Numbered from the stretch's first letter, positions 49,230 through 59,252 are shown. The stretch is DNA of 64,000 bases from Planococcus halocryophilus (GCF_001687585.2 NZ_CP016537.2:1460001-1524000), one strand, 5' to 3'. The notes: generated by a model from the letters alone, not told the origin. Numbers and translations are program-made.

Positions 49230-49281
49230 TGGGATGATATACTGATAACTGGATATTTTTTGCGAAAGGAGCAAACTGCTC

Positions 49282-51459
49282 ATGAAACCGCCTCAAAAAA
49301 GACGCATTTCACTTGCAAGGGTGAAATTGCAGTCGAATACAGTCTTTCGAATGAATGTCCTGTTTTTCACAATCTTCTTATTGTTTTCTTTGTTGATTTT
49401 ACGTTTAGGTTTTCTTCAAATCGTTAAAGGGGAAGATTATGCGCGTGCAATTGCAAGAACGGAAGAAGTCCCAGTTAATACGAGTGTCCCAAGAGGACGC
49501 ATTTTTGATAGCGAAGGACGGATTCAAGTTGGCAACAAACCGGTCAATGCCATTACTTACACAGCGATGCAAACGACCAAAAGAGAAGAAATGATGACGG
49601 TGGCCCGAGAATTAGCAAAGCTGATCGAAAAAGACGTTAACAAAGTGACGCTCCGGGATAAACAGGATTTTTATATACAATTAAATACAGAAAGCGCCAC
49701 AAAAAAAGTGACGGATGAAGAAAGAACAGCAATTGCTGCTGAAGACATTACTGAAAAAGAAAAGCAACGCAAACTTGATGCTTTAGTAAGAGAGAAAATC
49801 ACAGATGAAGAACTCGCAAGTTTATCTGCAGAAGACCTTGAAGTGCTGGCAATTTATCGTGAGATGACTTCAGGATATGCATTGACTCCTCAAATGATCA
49901 AAAATGAAGATGTAACGGATGAAGAGTTTGCTCGTGTTTCGGAACGATTGACAGACCCGCAATTAAAAGGCGTTAATACCGTAACCGACTGGAAACGGAT
50001 TAAATCGAGTGACTTAACCATTTTAGGGAGTACGACGACACCTGAAACAGGAATTCCTGCTACGAGACTGGAGTATTACTTAGCTCGAGATTATTCTCGT
50101 AATGATCGTATCGGCATAAGCTTTTTAGAACAACAATACGAAGAATTGTTACAAGGTCAAAAATCGGTCGTTAAAAATATTACCGATGGCCGAGGGAGTG
50201 TGATCGAAACAGTTCCTGTTGATGAAGGGAAAGCTGGTAAAGACTTAGTTTTATCCATTGATAGTGAATTGCAAAGTGAACTTGAAAAAATTGTAGAAGA
50301 TAAATTGCTAGAGCTAAAAAAACGTCCGAATTCAGAATTAGTCAAAGATGCTTACTTAGTGATGATGAATCCGAAGACCGGAGAAGTTTTATCAATGGTA
50401 GGCAAACGAATTGGCGAAGATAAAGATGGCAAACAAGTGATTTATGACTATGCATTTGGGACATTTACAGCAGCTCACGAAATGGGTTCAACTGTGAAAG
50501 GTGCAACTTTATTAACGGGTTACGCTAAAAATGCAGTGGAACTCAATGAAGTTCAAATTGATGAGCCGCTCAAATTTGCCGGAACCGCGTTAAAAAAATC
50601 CATTTTTAACACAGAGCCATTTAATCGAATTCCGATGACAGATTTAATGGCCATTGAACGATCTTCAAACGTTTATATGTTTAAAATAGCGATGAAAATT
50701 GCAGGAGTCGAATATCAATACAACCGCGGATTATATGTAGCTCCTGAAACGTTTGAAGAAATGCGTAATTCATATGCACAATTTGGTTTAGGTGTAAAAA
50801 CTGGCATTGATTTGCCGAATGAAGGAACAGGTTACATGGGAGGAACCGCTCCCGCTACTAAACTACTCGATTTAGCAATTGGTCAATATGATACGTATAC
50901 ACCGATGCAGTTAGCACAATATATTTCAACAATTGCTAATGACGGTTACCGGATGGAACCTCATGTGGTTAAAGAAATTCGAAGTGCGTCAACAGACGGG
51001 GTAACACTAGGTCCAATCGAAACAATTATTGAGCCTGAAATTCTAAATCGCATTAATAATACACAAGAAGAAATTGAGCAAGTTCAAACGGGTATGCGCA
51101 ATGTATACATTGGAAGTTCAGGTTCAGCGCGTGCGCAATTTAGTGATGCCCCTTATACCGCTGCTGGGAAAACCGGAACAGCCGAAGTGTACTTCTACGA
51201 AAAAAACCATGAACTAAACGGGGAATATGCAATCAATATTGCGCATGTTGGATATGCCCCTTTTGAAAATCCAGAAATTGCTTATGCAGTCGTCATTCCC
51301 TACGTTACGACGGATCCGAAAAATGTTCCGAGAGCGAACAATGAAATTGCACGAGCAGCAGCTGATAAATATTTCGAGTTAAAAAGTAAAGAAGTAGTAG
51401 AAGAAAGTAATTTAATAAAACCACCTTATAGTAAAACAGTTGAAGTTGAAGGCGAATAA
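49282..51459 (+). CDS. pbpA: Class B penicillin-binding protein PbpA (PBP2a type)
   Basis: Membrane-anchored D,D-transpeptidase cross-linking peptidoglycan during elongation. 725 aa. A cytosolic basic tail and TM anchor (about 25-47) are followed by a dimerisation/pedestal domain (about 60-310), with RGRIFDSEG at its start. The transpeptidase domain has the active-site serine in MGSTVKGA near residue 403, SSN (ERSSNVYM) and KTGTAEV near 630. AAAGGAGCAAACTGCTC precedes the ATG. It lies between sodA and pstS as in B. subtilis yqgF. Confidence 0.93.
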   Translation: MKPPQKRRISLARVKLQSNTVFRMNVLFFTIFLLFSLLILRLGFLQIVKGEDYARAIARTEEVPVNTSVPRGRIFDSEGRIQVGNKPVNAITYTAMQTTKREEMMTVARELAKLIEKDVNKVTLRDKQDFYIQLNTESATKKVTDEERTAIAAEDITEKEKQRKLDALVREKITDEELASLSAEDLEVLAIYREMTSGYALTPQMIKNEDVTDEEFARVSERLTDPQLKGVNTVTDWKRIKSSDLTILGSTTTPETGIPATRLEYYLARDYSRNDRIGISFLEQQYEELLQGQKSVVKNITDGRGSVIETVPVDEGKAGKDLVLSIDSELQSELEKIVEDKLLELKKRPNSELVKDAYLVMMNPKTGEVLSMVGKRIGEDKDGKQVIYDYAFGTFTAAHEMGSTVKGATLLTGYAKNAVELNEVQIDEPLKFAGTALKKSIFNTEPFNRIPMTDLMAIERSSNVYMFKIAMKIAGVEYQYNRGLYVAPETFEEMRNSYAQFGLGVKTGIDLPNEGTGYMGGTAPATKLLDLAIGQYDTYTPMQLAQYISTIANDGYRMEPHVVKEIRSASTDGVTLGPIETIIEPEILNRINNTQEEIEQVQTGMRNVYIGSSGSARAQFSDAPYTAAGKTGTAEVYFYEKNHELNGEYAINIAHVGYAPFENPEIAYAVVIPYVTTDPKNVPRANNEIARAAADKYFELKSKEVVEESNLIKPPYSKTVEVEGE

Positions 51460-51463
51460 ACGA

Positions 51464-51513
51464 TAGCCCTAAGGAAATTCTCTTTTTGAGAAATTTTCCT
51501 TAGGGCTTTTTTA
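51464..51513 (+). terminator. Terminator after pbpA
   Basis: Arms AGCCCTAAGGAAA / TTTCCTTAGGGCT around an AT-rich loop, then six T residues. Confidence 0.9.
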
Positions 51514-51527
51514 TGTTAACTAAGTCA

Positions 51528-51581
51528 TTTACAATTTCTTAACATTGCCTTTATATGTCCTCAACAATCCCTCTATATAGT
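51528..51581 (+). promoter_or_regulatory. Pho box and promoter of pstS
   Basis: Four direct TTxACA-like repeats at exact 11-bp spacing: TTTACA 51528, TTAACA 51539, TTTATA 51550 and TCAACA 51561, each separated by 5 nt. TATAGT at 51576-51581 follows as -10. This is the PhoP-binding layout of phosphate-starvation promoters. Confidence 0.88.
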
Positions 51582-51624
51582 AGAGAATGTAAACAAACAT
51601 AAACATATAGGGGGAAACAGCGTA

Positions 51625-52560
51625 ATGAGAAACTGGAAATTCGCAATGGCATCAACAATGATCGGATCGGCTTTAATTTTAGGTGCATGTGGTAGTACGG
51701 AAACAGGTACACAAACAGCTGGAGAATCAGGTGTTGAAGGAACTGTGTCTGGTGACGGATCTTCTACAGTAGCGCCGATTATGGAAGGCATTGTTGAAGA
51801 ATATGCTGGCGTACAACCAGATGTACAAGTAACAGTTGGTACATCAGGAACCGGTGGTGGGTTTGAAAAATTTATCCAAGGTGAAACGGATTTTTCCAAT
51901 GCTTCTCGACCTATAAAAGAAGAGGAAGCTGCAAGCCTTGAAGAAGCAGGCATTGAATATACAGAATTTGAATTGGCTTATGATGGATTGTCAGTTGTCG
52001 TTAGTCAAGAGAACGATTGGGTAGAAGATTTAACAGTAGAAGATTTGAAAAAGTTATGGGTAGAAGATGGTACAACGAAAAAATGGTCAGATATCAATCC
52101 GGAATGGCCAGATGAAGAAGTGGTTTTCTACGCACCAGGAACAGATTCAGGCACTTTCGATTACTTTAATGAAGTGATTCTTGAAGAGGAAGATCTGGTT
52201 AGCTCAGCAACTTTATCTGAAGACGACAATACATTGGTCCAAGGCATACAAGCAGATCCAAATGCTATCGGATTTTTCGGCTATGCATATTACGTTGCGA
52301 ACCAAGATACATTAAAAGTTGTATCGATTGATGGTGTCGAGCCTAATAATGAAACGATTGAGTCAGGAGAATATTCGCCTCTGTCACGTCCATTGTTCAC
52401 ATATGCTAGCAATGCTGCACTTACTGACAACGAAGCAGCATATGATTTCATGACGTATGCGATTGAAAATGCAGGAGCTATGGCTGAGGCTGTTGGCTAT
52501 GTCGCTTTGCCACAAGAGGATTATGACAAAGACTTAGCAGATTTAGAAGCGCTTAAATAA
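51625..52560 (+). CDS. pstS: Phosphate-binding lipoprotein PstS
   Basis: High-affinity phosphate receptor on the outer face of the membrane, 311 aa. Lipoprotein signal peptide with lipobox LGAC (C22). Phosphate-binding motifs: GDGSSTVAPIM, VGTSGTGGGFEKF, FSNASRP and APGTDSGTFDYF. Transcribed from the Pho box. A hairpin after the stop probably limits read-through into pstC, giving more PstS than permease. Confidence 0.95.
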   Translation: MRNWKFAMASTMIGSALILGACGSTETGTQTAGESGVEGTVSGDGSSTVAPIMEGIVEEYAGVQPDVQVTVGTSGTGGGFEKFIQGETDFSNASRPIKEEEAASLEEAGIEYTEFELAYDGLSVVVSQENDWVEDLTVEDLKKLWVEDGTTKKWSDINPEWPDEEVVFYAPGTDSGTFDYFNEVILEEEDLVSSATLSEDDNTLVQGIQADPNAIGFFGYAYYVANQDTLKVVSIDGVEPNNETIESGEYSPLSRPLFTYASNAALTDNEAAYDFMTYAIENAGAMAEAVGYVALPQEDYDKDLADLEALK

Positions 52561-52587
52561 TAACAAGGACCAGTCTAGTATAGTCTG

Positions 52588-52616
52588 AGGGTGAGCAGCC
52601 ACTGCTCACCTTTTGC
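52588..52616 (+). terminator. Attenuator hairpin between pstS and pstC
   Basis: Arms GGTGAGCAG / CTGCTCACC, loop CCA, then TTTTGC. The short T-run allows partial read-through. Confidence 0.75.
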
Positions 52617-52635
52617 GGTTGAAAGGGGATTCTAT

Positions 52636-53562
52636 ATGCGACCATCTGTACAAGAAATGATCGCACGTTCAAATGGCAAGAAAAACAAAAAAGTAATTGA
52701 GAAGATCATTCCGGTTCTTTTGTTTTTGATTGCCTCAGTTTCGGTTTTAACATCCATTGGAATCGTTGTAACATTAATTGTGGAAACTATCACATTTTTC
52801 ACACGTGTACCATTTTTTGATTTTATTTTTGGCACCACTTGGTTGCCGTTTTCAAATAAAGATGCCCAGTTTGGCATTTTGCCGTTAATCGTCGGAACAT
52901 TGAAAGTTACTTTAATCGCAACTATTGTCGCGGTACCAATCGGCATTTCAGCCGCAATTTATTTAAGTGAATATGCCAGCGAAAATGTGCGTCGCATTTT
53001 GAAGCCGGTTCTTGAAGTATTGGCAGGCGTACCGACAATTGTTTACGGATTTTTTGCGCTAACATTTGTGACACCGATTCTTCAATCGGTATTTCCAGAA
53101 ATCAAAATCTTCAATGCGATTTCACCCGGAATTGTTGTAGGAATCATGATTATTCCAATGATTGCTTCTTTATCAGAAGACGCTATGTCTTCTGTGCCGA
53201 AAAGCATACGAGAAGGCGCATTGGCAATGGGCTCGACAAAATTTGAGGTAGCTTGGAAAATAACGGTGCCAGCCGCGCTTTCAGGAATCATTGCATCGGT
53301 AGTGCTAGCTGTATCGAGAGCAATCGGAGAAACAATGATCGTGTCGCTTGCGGCCGGCTCCACACCAAGATTTGATGGCGACTTTACAGGTTCAATCCAA
53401 ACAATGACTGCCTATATCGTTCAAGTATCAAAAGGTGATGCTGGATTTGGAACAACGATTTACTACTCCATCTATGCGGTCGGATTTACGCTGTTCGTCT
53501 TTACGATGGTTATGAACATCCTCGCCGGCTACGTCTCAAAACGTTTCAGGGAGGAATATTGA
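52636..53562 (+). CDS. pstC: Phosphate ABC transporter permease PstC
   Basis: Inner-membrane permease, 308 aa, six TM segments. The BPD_transp_1 cytosolic loop (EGALAMGSTKFEVAWKI) contacts PstB; VLEVLAGVPTIVYGFFAL is family-typical. The ATG at 52636 follows GAAAGGGG. Longer in-frame sequence upstream lies in the attenuator and is not used. Stop is 1 nt before pstA. Confidence 0.94.
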   Translation: MRPSVQEMIARSNGKKNKKVIEKIIPVLLFLIASVSVLTSIGIVVTLIVETITFFTRVPFFDFIFGTTWLPFSNKDAQFGILPLIVGTLKVTLIATIVAVPIGISAAIYLSEYASENVRRILKPVLEVLAGVPTIVYGFFALTFVTPILQSVFPEIKIFNAISPGIVVGIMIIPMIASLSEDAMSSVPKSIREGALAMGSTKFEVAWKITVPAALSGIIASVVLAVSRAIGETMIVSLAAGSTPRFDGDFTGSIQTMTAYIVQVSKGDAGFGTTIYYSIYAVGFTLFVFTMVMNILAGYVSKRFREEY

Positions 53563-53563
53563 T

Positions 53564-54442
53564 ATGAGATATATAGAACAACAAGCAGTCGTCAAGCGAA
53601 TGAATGGAAGATTAATCGCCAACAGCATCTTCAAATATATATTTCTAGCAGCTACTTTAGTGGCATTAGTGGCATTGATTATTTTGCTTTACCGGATTGT
53701 TTCGCAAGGAATGGGACATTTATCCATTGAATTTTTAACCAACTTTGCTTCACGTTTCCCAGAAAAAGCCGGAATTAAAGCAGCCCTTGTCGGTTCGTTA
53801 TGGCTGATGCTGGTTGTTGCACCGACTTCAATCATTTTGGGTGTCGGTTCAGCCATTTACTTAGAGGAATATGCCAAGCAAAACCGCATTACCACATTTA
53901 TCCGCATGAACATTTCTAATTTGGCGGGTGTCCCATCTGTAGTGTTTGGCTTACTGGGGTTAACGATATTTGTACGGGCAATGGCTTTAGGAAATAGTAT
54001 TTTAGCAGCAGGCTTTACAATGAGTTTATTGATTTTACCGGTTATCGTTGTTGCTTCACAAGAAGCAATCCGTTCAGTTCCCGGTGAACTTCGTGACGCT
54101 TCATTCGGCATGGGGGCCACCAAGTGGCAGACAATCGTCAAAATTATTTTGCCCGCGGCTATTCCGGGTATTTTAACGGGCAGTATTTTAGCACTGTCAC
54201 GTGCCATTGGAGAAACAGCACCATTGATAGTCATTGGAGTGCCTGTTATCATTCAGTTCTTACCAGCTGGTGTGATGGACACATTTACCGCTTTGCCGAT
54301 GCAAATTTACGATTGGTCAAGCCGTCCGCAACCGGAGTTTCAAAATGTGGCAGCCGCAGGAATCATGGTATTGATGGCAGTCCTGCTATTCATGAATTCT
54401 ATCGCAGTCATTATTCGCAACAAATTCGATAAACGCTATTAA
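53564..54442 (+). CDS. pstA: Phosphate ABC transporter permease PstA
   Basis: Second permease subunit, 292 aa, six TM segments. EAA-loop [17 protein letters not shown] and [15 protein letters not shown] match Pst[11 protein letters not shown] lies near the C-terminus. AGGGAGGA inside the pstC end supplies the SD. Forms the transmembrane channel with PstC. Confidence 0.94.
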   Translation: MRYIEQQAVVKRMNGRLIANSIFKYIFLAATLVALVALIILLYRIVSQGMGHLSIEFLTNFASRFPEKAGIKAALVGSLWLMLVVAPTSIILGVGSAIYLEEYAKQNRITTFIRMNISNLAGVPSVVFGLLGLTIFVRAMALGNSILAAGFTMSLLILPVIVVASQEAIRSVPGELRDASFGMGATKWQTIVKIILPAAIPGILTGSILALSRAIGETAPLIVIGVPVIIQFLPAGVMDTFTALPMQIYDWSSRPQPEFQNVAAAGIMVLMAVLLFMNSIAVIIRNKFDKRY

Positions 54443-54470
54443 CGCTAATTATGTGGAAGGGGTTCTGCAA

Positions 54471-55283
54471 ATGACCACCATCGTTACAAAAAAAGCAATA
54501 ACTGAAGAACTAGTAAATGATTCAGCTAAAAAAGCTGTCTACGAAACAAACCAGCTTAACCTTTGGTACGGTGCAAACCATGCATTGAAGAATATTGATC
54601 TAGAAATAATGGAAAACGAAGTAACAGCGATCATTGGACCTTCAGGATGCGGCAAATCGACTTATCTGAAGACCTTGAATCGCATGGTTGAATTGGTGCC
54701 TTCAGTAAAAACTTCAGGAGAAATTCTATACAGAGGACGCAATATTTTCGATCACGATTATGGTGTGGAAGAATTGCGGACTCGTGTAGGGATGGTCTTT
54801 CAAAAACCAAATCCATTCCCGAAATCGATATATGATAATATTGCTTACGGACCACGTATCCACGGCATTAAAAACAAGAAAATTCTTGATGAAATTGTTG
54901 AAAAAAGTTTGCGCGGAGCAGCTATTTGGGAAGAAGTAAAAGATCGTTTGAACGAAAATGCTTATAGCATCTCGGGTGGGCAGCAACAACGGATCTGTAT
55001 CGCTCGTGCACTTGCAATCGAACCTGATGTTATTTTGATGGATGAACCAACATCAGCACTTGATCCAATTTCGACATTGAAAGTTGAAGAATTGGTTCAG
55101 GAACTGAAAAAAGACTATAGCATCATCATCGTCACGCACAATATGCAACAAGCTGCACGGATTTCAGATAAAACAGCATTTTTCCTAAACGGAGAAGTAA
55201 TCGAGTTTGATCAAACCGATACCATATTTTCAAATCCTTCCGATAAACGTACGGAAGATTATATTTCAGGCAGATTTGGATAA
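54471..55283 (+). CDS. pstB: Phosphate ABC transporter ATP-binding protein PstB
   Basis: ATPase of the Pst importer, 270 aa. Walker [10 protein letters not shown] at 56-64, Q-loop [15 protein letters not shown] (PstB-specific), signature SISGGQQQR, Walker [14 protein letters not shown] and H-loop VTHNMQQ. The ATG at 54471 follows GGAAGGGG. Only one pstB copy is present, unlike B. subtilis, which has pstBA and pstBB. Confidence 0.95.
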   Translation: MTTIVTKKAITEELVNDSAKKAVYETNQLNLWYGANHALKNIDLEIMENEVTAIIGPSGCGKSTYLKTLNRMVELVPSVKTSGEILYRGRNIFDHDYGVEELRTRVGMVFQKPNPFPKSIYDNIAYGPRIHGIKNKKILDEIVEKSLRGAAIWEEVKDRLNENAYSISGGQQQRICIARALAIEPDVILMDEPTSALDPISTLKVEELVQELKKDYSIIIVTHNMQQAARISDKTAFFLNGEVIEFDQTDTIFSNPSDKRTEDYISGRFG

Positions 55284-55300
55284 CCAAGGAGGCGAATGGT

Positions 55301-55960
55301 TTGTCATTACGTGAAAAATTTGAATTTGAATTAAATTCCGCTCAAGAGGAATTGATTACATTAAGTACAATGGCAGTAAATGCGTTGAACAAATCAATGG
55401 AAGCACTTGTTACACAAGATGTGGACGCGGCACTTGAAGTGATTGAAGATGATCAAGGCATCAATCAGCTAGAAGAATTTATCAATGACCGGGTCATCCT
55501 GTTAATTGCTAAACAATCGCCGGTCGCCACTGATTTGAGACGTTTGATTGTAACGATAAAAGTAGCGTCGGATATGGAACGGGTTGGAGATTATGCAGTT
55601 AATATCGCTAAAGAGACAATCCGCATAGGGAATCAGGAATTATTACCTCAAATCGAACAAATTCAGCAAATGCAAAAATTGGCTGTTGCCATGTTGCACC
55701 AAGTAATCGAAGCTTTTGTAGAAGAAGATATTGTCAAAGCAAAAGAAATTGCAGAACTCGACGATCAAGTCGACGATTTATATGGCGATGTCATCCGTAA
55801 ACTGATTCAAGCAGGTGGAGAAAACCCAGACAAGCTTGGTCAAATTACACAATTGGCTTTTATCAGTCGTTATATGGAACGTTCTGCTGACCATGCCACT
55901 AATATTGCTGAACAATTATTTTACTTAGTGCGTGGTCGTCACTATGATTTAAATAAATAA
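55301..55960 (+). CDS. phoU: Phosphate signalling regulator PhoU
   Basis: Negative regulator coupling Pst transport to PhoPR signalling, 219 aa, two three-helix repeats. Metal-binding acidic motifs: VASDMERVGDYAVNI (repeat 1) and SRYMERSADHATNI (repeat 2). TTG start at 55301 after AAGGAGGCGA. Last gene of the pst operon. B. subtilis lacks phoU in this locus, so the Pho control here resembles that of other Firmicutes. Confidence 0.94.
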   Translation: MSLREKFEFELNSAQEELITLSTMAVNALNKSMEALVTQDVDAALEVIEDDQGINQLEEFINDRVILLIAKQSPVATDLRRLIVTIKVASDMERVGDYAVNIAKETIRIGNQELLPQIEQIQQMQKLAVAMLHQVIEAFVEEDIVKAKEIAELDDQVDDLYGDVIRKLIQAGGENPDKLGQITQLAFISRYMERSADHATNIAEQLFYLVRGRHYDLNK

Positions 55961-55989
55961 TGTGATGCAATAATTTATGAAAATACTTT

Positions 55990-56022
55990 GCCGGGAGCGA
56001 AAAGCTACCGGTCTTTCTTTTT
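55990..56022 (+). terminator. Terminator after phoU
   Basis: Imperfect stem CCGGGAGC / GCTACCGG, then TCTTTCTTTTT. Confidence 0.65.
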
Positions 56023-56076
56023 ATTTGGAAAGGTTCAATATTATTGGAGTTTTACAGTAGACTTTATGGTGAAATA

Positions 56077-56085
56077 TGCTATAAT
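56077..56085 (+). promoter_or_regulatory. Extended -10 promoter of rpmG
   Basis: TG-C-TATAAT (TATAAT at 56080-56085) without a good -35 at 17 nt, about 65 nt before the rpmG start. Confidence 0.55.
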
Positions 56086-56148
56086 AATTAAGTCGTATAG
56101 ATCACGCTTATTTACAAATGATCTTTGAAAGAATTAGGAGGGATACCG

Positions 56149-56298
56149 ATGCGTGTTAACATCACTTTAGCTTGTACAGAATGTAGCGAACGTAACTACA
56201 GCACTGTTAAAAATAAGCGCAACAACCCTGAGCGTCTTGAAATGAAAAAATATTGCTCACGTGAAAAGAAAATGACAGTACACCGTGAAACGAAGTAA
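56149..56298 (+). CDS. rpmG: 50S ribosomal protein L33
   Basis: 49-aa large-subunit protein beginning [17 protein letters not shown] and ending VHRETK. Cysteines C9, C12 and C36 remain of the four zinc-ribbon positions; the fourth is replaced (CSREK), so it is a partly zinc-free variant also common in other Firmicutes. AGGAGGG 8 nt before the ATG. A second L33 copy is likely elsewhere in the genome, as in relatives. Confidence 0.93.
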   Translation: MRVNITLACTECSERNYSTVKNKRNNPERLEMKKYCSREKKMTVHRETK

Positions 56299-56306
56299 TT
56301 CATTGA

Positions 56307-56341
56307 TTGCCAAAACCTAATATGGGTTTTGGCTTTTTTCT
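56307..56341 (+). terminator. Terminator after rpmG
   Basis: Arms GCCAAAACC / GGTTTTGGC, loop TAATATG, then TTTTTTCTTTTT. Confidence 0.9.
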
Positions 56342-56357
56342 TTTTAAAGGAGAAGAT

Positions 56358-56939
56358 ATGGATATGGATAAAAAAACTCAACGCAATCATGTACTGGCAA
56401 TGCTTAGTCAAATGACAGCCGATCAATATAACAGTAAATCGCAAGCAGTTATCAATCGTTTAATGAAAGATCCTGCTTTTTTATCAGCAGAAACAGTTGG
56501 TTTAACAATATCTGCATTTCCTGAAGTGGACACATTAGCTTTAATAGATAAATGTTGGATGGTAGGTAAAAAAATAGCTATACCCAAATGTCATTCGGCA
56601 AGTCGCGTTATGGACTTCCGAATAATTGAGCATTTTGATCAACTAGAAACTGTTTACATGAAATTGAAAGAACCGATTGTCACAAAGACATCATACATAA
56701 AACCTGAAAAAATCGACTTGTTAATCGTACCAGGTGTGGTTTTTTCAAAACAAGGATTTAGAATTGGATTTGGCGGAGGCTATTATGATCGCTTTTTAGC
56801 AAACTACACGGGGGATACGCGTTCTGTGGCTTTTGATTGTCAAATTGCTGAAGAGATTCCAGTAGAAGAACATGATTTGCCGGTTGAAGGCATTTACACA
56901 GAAAGTGGTTTTATCGATTTAAAGGCGGTGGACAAATGA
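56358..56939 (+). CDS. yqgN: 5-formyltetrahydrofolate cyclo-ligase
   Basis: Converts 5-formyl-THF to 5,10-methenyl-THF with ATP, 193 aa. Motifs: GLTISAFPEVDT, LLIVPGVVFSKQGFRIGFGGGYYDRFL (phosphate/Mg site) and AFDCQ. AAAGGAG is 6 nt before the ATG at 56358; longer in-frame sequence upstream belongs to the rpmG terminator. Its stop overlaps the yqgQ start (ATGA). Confidence 0.92.
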   Translation: MDMDKKTQRNHVLAMLSQMTADQYNSKSQAVINRLMKDPAFLSAETVGLTISAFPEVDTLALIDKCWMVGKKIAIPKCHSASRVMDFRIIEHFDQLETVYMKLKEPIVTKTSYIKPEKIDLLIVPGVVFSKQGFRIGFGGGYYDRFLANYTGDTRSVAFDCQIAEEIPVEEHDLPVEGIYTESGFIDLKAVDK

Positions 56940-57133
56940 AAAACCTATATGATGTTATGCAATTATTAAAGCGCTATGGCACAGTTATTTATACAGCTGA
57001 TTACAGTGCCGATCTTGGGTTAATTGAAGAAGAAATTAAAGAGTTGTACCGCCTGCAATTTATTACAGCAAAAGAATATGCGACAGCCATGCTCATTTTG
57101 CGCCACAAAAAATCCGAATACGATAAAAAATAA
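56936..57133 (+). CDS. yqgQ: YqgQ family protein (DUF910)
   Basis: 65-aa helical protein, MKNLYDVMQLLKRYGTVIY then ELYRLQFITAKEYATAMLILR, matching the YqgQ/DUF910 family (putative nucleic-acid-binding three-helix fold). ATG overlaps the yqgN stop. In B. subtilis rhomboid gluP and glcK are nearby; both are absent here. Confidence 0.85.
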   Translation: MKNLYDVMQLLKRYGTVIYTADYSADLGLIEEEIKELYRLQFITAKEYATAMLILRHKKSEYDKK

Positions 57134-57266
57134 ATTCGTTTTGCGAAACTTTAAATTGTTTCATTCGTCTAAAATAAGGGTAATTACTTAAATTGACCGT
57201 AATAATCTTTTATACTGAACTATTATGATAAACTTGAAAAATAAAAGAATAGGAGGATGTCTAGGA

Positions 57267-59171
57267 ATGTTGAAAAAAGAATGGCCAAAACATATAGTCC
57301 TGGCAATTGCCATCATCGCCACTTGGCTAAAAACATATATCGTTTACAAAACAAGTTTTTCAATTACCATTGAAAACTTATTACAAGAATTTATTTTGTT
57401 TATTAATCCGTTAAGCATGCTGTTATTTATTTACGGAGTTTCATTGTTCTTTAAAAGTGACAAAGTCAAAAATGCCTATTTACTATCGGTAGCAGTTATT
57501 ACATCAATCGTTCTTTACGGGAACGTTGCATTTTACCGATTTTTCAATGACTTTATCACTTTACCTGTATTGTTCCAAACCGATAACTTCGGAGATTTGG
57601 GATCTAGTGCAGCAGCTAGTGTGTTTTGGACAGACCTTTTTTACTTTTCAGATGTCTTGATTATTCTGCTGGCAATTAAATTTATTAAACTAAAACCGAG
57701 TAAAGTTGGATCTCAATCTGTTCAACGCAAAGCTTATTATATTTTGGCGTTAGCAGTGCTGTTCTTCAATCTAGGGCTTGCAGAAGCAGAACGACCACAA
57801 TTATTAACGCGCAGCTTTGACCGTGAGATGTTAGTGAAAAACTTAGGTATGTACAATTATCATTTATACGATATTTACATTCAGTCAAAGTCACAAGCGC
57901 AACGCGCATTAGCAGATGGCTCTGAGTTGGTTGAAGCGAACAGTTACGTGCGTGCTAACCAAATTGAACCTTCTGCAGAAATGAAGGGAATTGCTGAAGG
58001 GCGTAACTTGATTGTTGTGACTTTGGAATCTTTGCAGAGTTTTGTGATAAACGAAGAAATGAACGGGCAAACCATTACACCGTTTATGAACTCGTTAACA
58101 GAAGATGAAGACACCATTTATTTTGAAAACTTCTATCATCAAACGGGATTAGGCAAAACTTCTGATTCGGAATTTTTGCTTGAAAACTCACTTTATCCGT
58201 TAAGTGGCGGAGCGGTATTCTTTACGCATAGCGGAAACACATTCAACTCAATGGCAGAAAGCCTCGGTGATGAAGGCTATGCGACAAACGTTCAACATGC
58301 TAACACAAAGAGCTTCTGGAATCGCGACATCATGTATGAATCATTAAACATCGACGAATTTTATGATGTGGAAAGCTTTGAAGTGGACGAAGGCCAAGCA
58401 GTCAATTGGGGCATGAAAGATGTGCCGTTTATGGAACAGTCTGTCGAGCACATGACTGAAATGCCACAACCTTTTTATAGTCGTTTATTAACATTAACAA
58501 ATCATCATCCGTTTACATTGGATGAAGAAGATAAGTTAATTGATGAATACGATTCAAATTCAGGAACGTTAAATCGTTATTTCCAAACATCGCGTTATTT
58601 AGACGAAGCGGTAAAAACTCTTTTTGATGAATTAAAAGAACAAGGCTTATACGAAAACTCGATTATTGTGATGTACGGTGACCATTACGGAATATCTGAA
58701 AATCATAACGAGGCCATGTCTCAATATCTTGGTGAAGAAGTAACGCCATTTACGTCTGCTGAATTGCAGAAAGTTCCTTTCTTTGTTCATATTCCAGGGT
58801 ATGGTAAAGGATATGTGGATGACGAAGTGGGCGGACAAATCGATATGCGTCCAACGATCATGAACTTGCTGAACATCGATACTTCAAAAGATATTCAATT
58901 TGGTGGCGATCTTTTCTCAGAAGAACATGAAGAATTAGCGATTTTCCGTGACGGACGTTTTGTTACAGACGAAGTAGTTTATGCAGGAAATGTTTGTTAT
59001 GACAAGGAAACAGGTGAACCGACCGAACAAGAACTGTGCGCTCCATTTATTGAGCAGGCATTTACAGAACTTGAATATTCCGAGTCGATTATTAACGGAG
59101 ATTTATTGCGTTTTTACGATGAAGAAGATGGTCAATTGACAACAATTCCTGATGTCGAATTAAAACAATAA
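57267..59171 (+). CDS. LtaS-family lipoteichoic acid synthase or primase (sulfatase fold)
   Basis: Membrane phosphoglycerol transferase that polymerises or primes lipoteichoic acid from phosphatidylglycerol. 634 aa. Five TM helices (about 8-190) precede an extracellular sulfatase-like domain: metal-binding Glu in VVTLESLQSF near 252, catalytic Thr in GLGKTSDSEF near 298, and later NHHPF and MYGDHYGISENH metal ligands. ATG at 57267 after AGGAGG. The locus equals B. subtilis yqgS, a paralogue of ltaS. Whether this is the main synthase cannot be decided here. Confidence 0.88.
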   Translation: MLKKEWPKHIVLAIAIIATWLKTYIVYKTSFSITIENLLQEFILFINPLSMLLFIYGVSLFFKSDKVKNAYLLSVAVITSIVLYGNVAFYRFFNDFITLPVLFQTDNFGDLGSSAAASVFWTDLFYFSDVLIILLAIKFIKLKPSKVGSQSVQRKAYYILALAVLFFNLGLAEAERPQLLTRSFDREMLVKNLGMYNYHLYDIYIQSKSQAQRALADGSELVEANSYVRANQIEPSAEMKGIAEGRNLIVVTLESLQSFVINEEMNGQTITPFMNSLTEDEDTIYFENFYHQTGLGKTSDSEFLLENSLYPLSGGAVFFTHSGNTFNSMAESLGDEGYATNVQHANTKSFWNRDIMYESLNIDEFYDVESFEVDEGQAVNWGMKDVPFMEQSVEHMTEMPQPFYSRLLTLTNHHPFTLDEEDKLIDEYDSNSGTLNRYFQTSRYLDEAVKTLFDELKEQGLYENSIIVMYGDHYGISENHNEAMSQYLGEEVTPFTSAELQKVPFFVHIPGYGKGYVDDEVGGQIDMRPTIMNLLNIDTSKDIQFGGDLFSEEHEELAIFRDGRFVTDEVVYAGNVCYDKETGEPTEQELCAPFIEQAFTELEYSESIINGDLLRFYDEEDGQLTTIPDVELKQ

Positions 59172-59172
59172 G

Positions 59173-59208
59173 CAAAAGGAGAGTGCATCACGCGCTCTCC
59201 TTTTTTCA
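59173..59208 (+). terminator. Terminator of the LtaS-family gene
   Basis: Arms AAAGGAGAG / CTCTCCTTT around a GC-rich loop, then TTT. Confidence 0.88.
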
Positions 59209-59213
59209 TGCAA

Positions 59214-59249
59214 TAAAAAAAGCCGATGCAGTATGCATCAGCTTTTTTT
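59214..59249 (-). terminator. Terminator of the DUF2759 gene
   Basis: Arms AAAAAGCCGATGC / GCATCAGCTTTTT, loop AGTAT. T-run on the minus strand follows the DUF2759 stop. Confidence 0.85.
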
Positions 59250-59252
59250 AGA

